NCBI GenBank assembly: GCA_002705605.1
Contig: PAJD01000006.1
Coordinates: 41,381 to 53,727, forward strand
Source: Fidelibacterota bacterium
Lineage (GTDB): Bacteria > Fidelibacterota > Marinisomatia > SCGC-AAA003-L08 > D37C17
DNA: 12,347 nucleotides
Reading direction: 5' to 3'
Part shown: one piece after another, positions 8,201 to 12,347 of the stretch
Numbering within the stretch: position 1 is the stretch's first letter
Layout: each line of letters begins with the position of its first letter
Notes under the pieces: model-generated
Database searches by the model: none
The model's input: the letters and a program-made list of their open reading frames with translations, nothing else
What the model was told of the DNA's origin: nothing
Program-made: the position numbers and the translations under genes

Positions 8201-10863
8201 ATTATGGATATTCTGTATCTATACTTAATCAAACTATTTCAGGTTCTGGTGGAACAATTCCATCTGGTAGTAGTGGAGTGTTGGTAAATTTAGCTTATCA
8301 GTGTGATTATTCTCCAATACCTACAGGAATAGCTGATAATATTAATATTTCTAGTTCATCTGGTAATGTAATTGCAGTTTTTGATGGCGTGTTGGTTAAT
8401 GTAGGAGCATTAGGTTGTACAGATTCAGAAGCATGTAATTATGATCCTTTTGCTGAAGAAGATGATGGTACATGTGTGTATATTCAAGAAGGTGAGTGTG
8501 ATTGTGATGGCAATGTTGATGCTGATTTAGATGGCATATGTGATAGTGAAGATGACTGTGTTGGAGAATATGATGATTGTGGTTTGTGTAATGGTCCAGG
8601 CTCATCAGAATGTTGGGATGGTTCAGCTGTTTGTGATTTAAGTGAGTGTCCTTATATCCCTTATTTCCCATTGCAAATTGAAGAAACTGGTGAATCAACA
8701 TTGTTTATTTTTCAAGATTCTATTTCTAATATAGATGTTAATGATCAAATTGGTTTGTTTGATTTAAATGGCCTTTTGGATTCTGATGGAAATACTGGAG
8801 AGGTACTAGTTGGTGAAGGAATTTGGTTAGGGACGCAATTAGAAATAGCAGCAATTTCTTCGGTTGATTTATCTTTATTTGGCGGTCCAGTTTTACCAGG
8901 TAGTGTATCTGGGAATGATATGGTCCTTAAAGTATGGGATGAATCAGCTGATCAAGAATATACTTTAGAATATGAAATTTCTGCTGGAAATGGTACTTTT
9001 AATGGTTTATTTACTGTTATAAGTGAAATTTATTTGTGTGATATCCCTGATGGCGCGTGTGACTGTGATGGCAATGTGTTAGATGAATGTGGCGTTTGTG
9101 GTGGTGATGGTATATCAGATGAAGAATGTGATTGTAATGGAAATACTTTAGATGAGTGTGGTATTTGTGGTGGTTCTGGAGTTGACGCTGATCAAGATGG
9201 TGTTTGTGATGATGTAGATGACTGTGTTGGAGAATATGATTCTTGTGGTTTTTGTAATGGTCCTGGTGAGGAAATTGAGTGTTGGGATGGTTCTTTTGTA
9301 TGTGAGGAATTAGATTGTCCTTTAGATTGTGATAATTGTCCTGATTGGGATTCTAATGGTGATGGTTATTTTGATGATATTAATTTATATCAAAATAGCG
9401 GTTCGATTACATCTTCTATATATCTAGATGGATTAAACATCGGTAGTCCAAATGATTTATTAGGAGTGTTTGTTAATGATGAATTAAGAGGGTTAGGTTC
9501 TCCATCAGAAGTTCCTTTTGGTCCTTTAGTAGGGACATATCAATTCTTAACTCTTATTTATAGTAATGAAGCATCTGGAGAGCTTGTTAATTTTAAATTT
9601 TATGATTATGAGTCAGATCAAGTTTATGATATCTCTGAATCTGTAGAATTTGTTAGTGATATGATATTGGGATCAGTTATTGATCCTTTTGTTATGAATG
9701 TAAATATTGGTATTGATATATCTTTAGATATTCCAAGTGGTTGGAATTGGATGTCCTTAAATGTTTACAATGATGATATGACGCTTAATTCAACGTTTTC
9801 ATCTATTGAAGGTAGTGCTGAATTTATTAAAAATCAATCCTCTTATGCTGATTATTATCCAGGTTTTGGATGGTTTGGTACATTGAGTGATATTAATAAT
9901 GTTTCTATGTATAAATTGAAAATGATTCAAGATGATATGCTGACTTTAAGTGGTATGCCAGTTGATGTTAGCCAAACAGTTTTTAATTTAGGCTCTGGAT
10001 TTAATTGGATAGGTTATACGCCTCAAGTAGCATTAGATGTAAATACAGCCTTGTCTAATATACCTGAAGGTAATGCTCAATTTATTAAAAATCAATCCTC
10101 TTATGCTGATTATTATGGCGGTTTTGGTTGGTTTGGTACTTTAGCAAATATGGATCCTTTATTAGGTTATATAATTAAATTAAATAATGATACACAATTC
10201 ACATATAGCGAAGGAAATTTATCTAGAGTAACATCTGGAATGATAGAGTTGTCGGATGAGCGATTTGGCTTGAATATTCATGATTATGAGTACAATGCTA
10301 CAATCACATCTTCTATATACATTAATAATAAAAGAATTGATAACTTCGATTATACGCTTCTAGCTTTTGACGGTTTGTCATGTGTTGGGTATGCTGATGG
10401 TTTATATTTTCCTATTGATGGTAATATTATATTTCCATTAATGGTTTATGGAAATGAAGAAGGTTCTAATTTAACATTTAAATTATATGATAACATTTCA
10501 AAAAAATATTTAGATGTAGAAAAGGAAATTGCATTTATCCCTGATATGAATTTAGGAAATGGTTTTAATCCTATAGAATTTCATAATTTAGAAAATCCGG
10601 ATAATTATGTGTTAAGTGCAGCTTATCCAAATCCGTTTAATCCAGTTGTTAATTTTGATCTAGAAATAGAAGGTTCGCAGTATGTTGATGCTAGAGTATA
10701 TAATCTTTCTGGTCAAGAAATCGCTGTATTACATGAAGGTGAATTGTCAGGATTTAATAAGATTAATTGGATGGCTGTTGATCAAGCAAGTGGAATTTAT
10801 TTTATTCAAGTTTCTATTGATGGTCAAATAATTGCTAATAATAAAATAATTCTATTAAAATAA
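5260..10863 (+). CDS. Giant secreted multidomain Cys-rich protein with T9SS sorting tail
   Basis: This 1867-residue exported protein has no enzymatic motif that I recognise; a structural, adhesive or surface role is an inference. Order of parts: signal peptide 1-23 (KK, hydrophobic 8-20, cleavage probably after LIA); module D1 31-130; Cys-rich stretch 137-177; module A1 182-306; Cys linker 307-421; A2 422-546; linker 547-711; A3 712-836; linker 837-934; D2 935-1047; GCTDSEACNY motif 1052-1074; linker to 1135; A4 1136-1260; linker 1261-1370; B1 1383-1480; duplicated G-W-N-W/FIKNQSSYADYY module about 1490-1650; B2 1682-1774; sorting tail about 1784-1867 with YPNPFNP and a final KIILLK. About 16 DECGVCGG-like units and five D-x-D-G-x-C-D-D units suggest disulfide-rich, Ca-binding (TSP3-like) linkers. 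The tail matches the Por/type A domain that directs proteins through the type IX system; no T9SS gene lies here. Confidence 0.93.
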   Translation: MITFQKKLFLLITALFSFNFLIADPCAMPENSISLDDNGDVWYNVDTDIAGFQFEVDGTTVSGASGGDAASAGFTVSAGGSTVLGFSFTGATVSAGCGTLTTLSLNGEPYGLSGIVFSDTSGNGFTVTYHEPPDCASGIYDCLGVCDGTAVEDCSGVCDGQSELDECGVCNGDGSSCVELYFNVDIEDTGESTLFIFQDSITSLDAGDELGIFDSSGILDSDGNTGEILVGSGVWNGQQLEITAITAVDLSQFGGPILPGAVTGHPMSLKVWDSSENVVYDVTYDTSSGNGSFNGLFTVVSEIYLCEIPDGACDCDGNVLDDCGVCGGPGAVYDCGCSDIAEGTCDCDGNILDDCGVCGGSGVDLDQDGVCDDADDCVGDFDECDVCNGPGAVYDCGCDDSLICWDDSEVCDLNDCPIEPHFVLDIDETGESTLFIFQDSITNLDVDDQIGLFDLNGVVDSNGNTGEILVGTGFWQGSQLEITAITSVDLSQFGGPILPGAVSGHPMSLKVWDNSDQIEFDVTYDIAVGSGEFNGLFTAISEVYLCDIPDGDCDCNGNTFDDCGVCGGPGAVYECGCSDIPDGTCDCDGNLIDECGVCGGSGVDADQDGVCDDVDDCVGAYDECDVCNGPGAIYECGCSDLADGTCDCDGNILDECGVCGGFGVDADQDGICDDVDDCVGEYDDCGICNGPGTQQCWDGSDICGLTNCPSYFDVEIEETGESTLFIFQDSITSLGFGDHLGLYDLNGIVDSDGNYGEVLVGSGIWDGEQLSLVAISSIDLSEFGGPILPGTDSGNSMVLKVWKADESIEYTVDYDVSNGSGTFDGLFSVVNEIYLCEIPPGACDCDGNVFDECGVCDGPGAVYECGCSDIEFGECDCDGNILDCSGECGGSAVEDECGVCDGDNSSCADCAGVPNGSALVDECGVCQGDNSSCTVVLSFGNIIGTSMEILVDTPIDIDDFEFTIDNSLVVFSGSSGGFSADYGYSVSILNQTISGSGGTIPSGSSGVLVNLAYQCDYSPIPTGIADNINISSSSGNVIAVFDGVLVNVGALGCTDSEACNYDPFAEEDDGTCVYIQEGECDCDGNVDADLDGICDSEDDCVGEYDDCGLCNGPGSSECWDGSAVCDLSECPYIPYFPLQIEETGESTLFIFQDSISNIDVNDQIGLFDLNGLLDSDGNTGEVLVGEGIWLGTQLEIAAISSVDLSLFGGPVLPGSVSGNDMVLKVWDESADQEYTLEYEISAGNGTFNGLFTVISEIYLCDIPDGACDCDGNVLDECGVCGGDGISDEECDCNGNTLDECGICGGSGVDADQDGVCDDVDDCVGEYDSCGFCNGPGEEIECWDGSFVCEELDCPLDCDNCPDWDSNGDGYFDDINLYQNSGSITSSIYLDGLNIGSPNDLLGVFVNDELRGLGSPSEVPFGPLVGTYQFLTLIYSNEASGELVNFKFYDYESDQVYDISESVEFVSDMILGSVIDPFVMNVNIGIDISLDIPSGWNWMSLNVYNDDMTLNSTFSSIEGSAEFIKNQSSYADYYPGFGWFGTLSDINNVSMYKLKMIQDDMLTLSGMPVDVSQTVFNLGSGFNWIGYTPQVALDVNTALSNIPEGNAQFIKNQSSYADYYGGFGWFGTLANMDPLLGYIIKLNNDTQFTYSEGNLSRVTSGMIELSDERFGLNIHDYEYNATITSSIYINNKRIDNFDYTLLAFDGLSCVGYADGLYFPIDGNIIFPLMVYGNEEGSNLTFKLYDNISKKYLDVEKEIAFIPDMNLGNGFNPIEFHNLENPDNYVLSAAYPNPFNPVVNFDLEIEGSQYVDARVYNLSGQEIAVLHEGELSGFNKINWMAVDQASGIYFIQVSIDGQIIANNKIILLK
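5350..5649 (+). repeat. Module D1 (cohesin-like), first copy
   Basis: Residues 31-130 of the large protein align by eye with residues 935-1047. Shared pattern: VDTxI-xx-FxF-xx-D, then SGG, a G-x-x-VS strand, G-x-G-x-L, P-x-GI and a SGN-x-x-V end. The beta-rich pattern, and the way its start (VWYNVDTDIAGFQFEVDG) reads, recall cohesin-like modules of FCB-group secreted proteins. Confidence 0.5.
5803..6177 (+). repeat. 125-codon module A1
   Basis: Residues 182-306. All four A copies run from an F-x-x-x-I-x-x-TGESTLFIFQDSI start, through a conserved FGGPILPG core and an LKVWD strand, to an E-x-YLC end. They are free of Cys except the last residue. The fold is probably an all-beta sandwich. Confidence 0.9.
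6523..6897 (+). repeat. 125-codon module A2
   Basis: Residues 422-546, exactly the same length as A1 and the closest to it: both share VDLSQFGGPILPGAV and GHPMSLKVWD. Synonymous differences are scattered along the copy. Confidence 0.9.
7081..7263 (+). repeat. 61-codon linker unit, duplicated in tandem
   Basis: Linker 2 holds two successive DQDGxCDDVDDCVG units whose Asp-Gly codons start at 7081 and 7264, 183 bases (61 codons) apart. Between them lie NGPGAIYECGC, CDCDGN and DECGVCGG. Linker 1 has a single unit, so linker 2 has probably gained one by in-frame duplication. A 24-base segment at 7246-7269 recurs exactly at 9178-9201 in linker 4. Confidence 0.65.
7393..7767 (+). repeat. 125-codon module A3
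   Basis: Residues 712-836, same length. It is more diverged after the core (LPGTDSGNSMVLKVWKADES) but keeps EETGESTLFIFQDSI and the EIYLC end. Confidence 0.9.
8062..8400 (+). repeat. Module D2 (cohesin-like), second copy
   Basis: Residues 935-1047 are the diverged partner of module D1 and sit between Cys-rich linkers, followed closely by the GCTDSEACNY motif. Similarity to D1 is at protein level only. Confidence 0.5.
8665..9039 (+). repeat. 125-codon module A4
   Basis: Residues 1136-1260, same length, the last A copy. It lies after the long linker that contains module D2 and before the final Cys-rich linker. Confidence 0.9.
9406..9699 (+). repeat. Module B1
   Basis: Residues 1383-1480, starting ITSSIYLDG, with an acidic D-x-LGVF segment, LTLIYSNE, FKFYDYESDQVYD and an SDMILGS-x-x-x-PF end. 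It matches module B2 in order of elements, and the pattern is common in secreted Marinimicrobia proteins. Confidence 0.7.
9823..9858 (+). repeat. 36-base exact direct repeat, copy 1
   Basis: Encodes FIKNQSSYADYY. It is identical base for base to 10081-10116, 258 bases (86 codons) downstream in the same frame. Flanking codons are also similar (EGSAE / EGNAQ before, GFGWFGTL after). Confidence 0.95.
10081..10116 (+). repeat. 36-base exact direct repeat, copy 2
   Basis: Second copy of the FIKNQSSYADYY-coding block, within the duplicated G-W-N-W module. The G-x-x-WI/WMS strands before it are far more diverged than this block. Confidence 0.95.
10303..10584 (+). repeat. Module B2
   Basis: Residues 1682-1775, starting ITSSIYINN, then LLAFDGLSCVG, LMVYGNEEG, FKLYDNISKKYLD and PDMNLGNGFNP. 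It is the partner of B1 and lies directly before the sorting tail. Confidence 0.7.
10609..10860 (+). other. C-terminal sorting domain (Por/T9SS type A)
   Basis: Residues 1784-1867. The order LSAAYPNPFNP, DARVYNLSGQEIAVL, a G-x-N-x-x-W strand, ASGIYFIQV and a terminal KIILLK is the known type A tail. In Bacteroidota it is cleaved after transport through the outer membrane and the protein is anchored or released. Use of the same route here is inferred. Confidence 0.88.
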
Positions 10864-10917
10864 ATTATATCTAAAAGTAATTGTTGAATATTTAAATCTT
10901 TAATAGATTTTATATAT

Positions 10918-12347
10918 ATGAATAAATTTTTATTTACCACTTTATTAATATTAAATTTTTCATTCTCTTATGAGAATTTATACTTGATGGAATTTGATAA
11001 TATTTCCAGAGATTATAAATTAGATTCATTTTCTCAAAATTTACCTGCTTATATAATTGATAATTTTTCAAGTTTGGAGTATTTAAATGTTTTGTACGCT
11101 CCAAAAATTATTCCTTCTATATATGAAGAAAATTCAGATTTAAATAATGGTATTTTAATTAATGGTAGATTTTTATCATCTTATGATAATATTATTGTTT
11201 CATTTGATGCTTTTGATGTTGATACATGGGAGAAAAAAACATATCGTTCTTATTATTGCAAAACAAATGATAATGAATGTATTGAAAAGGCTCTTAGGGT
11301 TTGTATAAATGAAAGCATTTTACCTCTTTTTTGTCCTTTTTATGATTGTTTAGGTGAATGTAATGGTTCTGCTAAAGTTGATTGCCTTGGTAATTGTAAT
11401 GGAGATGCAAAGGTTGATTGTGAAGGAGTATGCAATGGAAATGCAGAGACAGATTGCAAGGGAACATGTTGGGGTAGTGCAACATTAGATGAATGTGGTA
11501 TATGTGACTATGATACTGCTAATGATTGCTTGCAAGATTGTAAAGGAATTTGGGGAGGAAATTCATTTATTAATGAATGTGATGTTTGTGTTTCTAAGGA
11601 TATGGATGAATCTTCAGGTATGGATTGTTTAGGTGTTTGTGGAGGTGATGCTATTTTAGATTGTAATGGAGATTGCAATGGTACAGCTTTTATGAATGAA
11701 TGTAAAGTTTGTGTTGAAGGAAATACAAATAATAATGTTGATTTAGGCTTTGATTGTAATGGTGTTTGTTATGGTCCAACGTTACTAGATGCTTGCGGAG
11801 TTTGTGGAGGTGATAATTCTTCATGTTCTGATTGTATGGGAAAACCAAATGGTGATGCGATTATTGATAATTGTGGAAAATGTGATTATGATAGTTCTAA
11901 TGATTGTGTTCAAGATTGTAATGGAGATTGGGGAGGACTAGCTTTTTTAAATGAATGTTCAGTATGCGTAGGAGGTAAAACTAATTTCACTATAGATAAA
12001 GGTCTTGATTGTAATAGCGTTTGTTGGGGAAATGCTAAAATAGATGATTGTGGAATTTGCGAAGGAACAAATAATTGTTCAAAATCTGATATGATTAGTA
12101 AAGATCTAGATTCATCTGAAAAACATAATACTAAACAAAATATAAAAAAGATTCATAGCGATGTTAATCAAAGTTTGATGCCTAGGTTGAAAATAATAAA
12201 AGATTACGAAAATGTAACTCAAAACACATCTTATTTATTGAAAATGTTAGATGAGGTAAAAAGTTCTCTTTATAATGTTGATATTTTAAATATTAAAAAA
12301 GAAACGATTGATAATCAAATTGATTTAACTATTCCTGTTAAATATTC
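10918..12347 (+). CDS. Exported Cys-rich repeat protein with TolB-N/CsgG-like N-terminus (3' truncated)
   Basis: The frame from ATG 10918 stays open for 476 codons to the right edge, so the C-terminus is missing. A signal peptide (1-17, MNKFLFTTLL..., cut near SFS/YE) is followed by an alpha/beta domain at about 18-137. Its order (YLMEFDNIS, a helix, LEYLNVLYAP, ILINGRFLSSYDNIIVSFDAFDVDTWE, then a helix) recalls TolB-N, FlgO and CsgG-like periplasmic domains. Residues 143-387 are Cys-rich: first a 13-residue repeat of DC-x-G-x-CNG-x-A type, then DECGICDYD, NECDVC and DACGVCGGDNSSC units. After a polar linker, 422-476 begins a new alpha/beta stretch (LKMLDEVKSSLYNVDIL, IDLTIPVKY). No Shine-Dalgarno is visible; the gap to the large gene is 54 bases, so co-transcription is plausible. 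Function unknown; a companion of the large protein is conjecture. Confidence 0.85.
   Translation, partial: MNKFLFTTLLILNFSFSYENLYLMEFDNISRDYKLDSFSQNLPAYIIDNFSSLEYLNVLYAPKIIPSIYEENSDLNNGILINGRFLSSYDNIIVSFDAFDVDTWEKKTYRSYYCKTNDNECIEKALRVCINESILPLFCPFYDCLGECNGSAKVDCLGNCNGDAKVDCEGVCNGNAETDCKGTCWGSATLDECGICDYDTANDCLQDCKGIWGGNSFINECDVCVSKDMDESSGMDCLGVCGGDAILDCNGDCNGTAFMNECKVCVEGNTNNNVDLGFDCNGVCYGPTLLDACGVCGGDNSSCSDCMGKPNGDAIIDNCGKCDYDSSNDCVQDCNGDWGGLAFLNECSVCVGGKTNFTIDKGLDCNSVCWGNAKIDDCGICEGTNNCSKSDMISKDLDSSEKHNTKQNIKKIHSDVNQSLMPRLKIIKDYENVTQNTSYLLKMLDEVKSSLYNVDILNIKKETIDNQIDLTIPVKY
11344..12078 (+). repeat. Cys-rich repeat region of the second exported protein
   Basis: Residues 143-387. The first four units are 13 residues each (D-C-x-G-x-C-x-G-x-A). 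Beyond them a larger pattern shows: the block DYDTANDC to NECDVC at 11506 recurs as DYDSSNDC to NECSVC at 11884, 378 bases (126 codons) later. Confidence 0.85.

Noticed and set aside
6878-8701. Several - strand open frames rich in His and Asn over the Cys-rich repeats
   Set aside because: GAT, TGT and GGT codon repeats read backwards as ATC, ACA and ACC, so stops are rare. They are a by-product of the repeats.
10894-10910. Small dyad AAATCT-TTAAT-AGATTT between the two exported-protein genes, considered as a terminator
   Set aside because: The stem is only 6 AT-rich pairs and no T-run follows; it ends 7 bases before the next start codon. Chance is likely in such AT-rich DNA.
5668-12078. Regularly spaced repeats considered as a CRISPR array
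   Set aside because: The repeats are in-frame coding units of varying length and sequence with Cys/Asp/Gly protein patterns, and there are no unique spacers of constant length.

Overview
The window comes from a strongly AT-rich bacterial genome using the standard bacterial code. No in-frame TGA occurs inside any gene, and every gene called lies on the + strand. The lower half encodes secreted proteins built from Asp/Gly/Cys repeats (CDCDGN, DECGVCGG, DQDGVCDD), a GCTDxxACNY motif, a G-W-N-W / FIKNQSSYADYY module and a C-terminal YPNPFNP sorting tail. That combination is typical of marine Candidatus Marinimicrobia (SAR406, Neomarinimicrobiota) and related FCB-group bacteria. The lineage is an inference from protein style, not from a marker tree.

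Positions 1-2738 are a tightly packed run of five genes that overlap by 1 to 8 bases. It starts with the C-terminal end of an unidentified protein, then a one-span membrane protein; this pair may be a divergent PilM/PilN-like pilus or secretion pair. It continues with rsmD (16S rRNA methyltransferase), coaD (last-but-one step of coenzyme A synthesis) and pta (phosphotransacetylase). After an 81-base gap come icd (NADP-type isocitrate dehydrogenase) and obg (ribosome-associated GTPase). CoaD, Pta and Icd give this part a CoA / acetyl-CoA / TCA cycle flavour, but the grouping looks like ordinary packing of core genes.

Positions 5110-5259 form the main boundary. This gap holds an imperfect hairpin followed by eight T residues, an 11-codon mini-ORF and a strong Shine-Dalgarno site.

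Positions 5260-10863 encode one 1867-residue secreted multidomain protein. It has a signal peptide, two copies of a cohesin-like module, four copies of an exactly 125-residue beta-rich module, Cys-rich Ca-binding-like linkers, two copies of a second beta module, a duplicated aromatic module and a type IX secretion (Por) sorting tail. From 10918 to the right edge an incomplete second gene encodes another exported Cys-rich protein. It carries the same repeat style, but on a TolB-N/CsgG-like N-terminal domain and with a further C-terminal domain. No RNA gene, insertion sequence or CRISPR array was seen.
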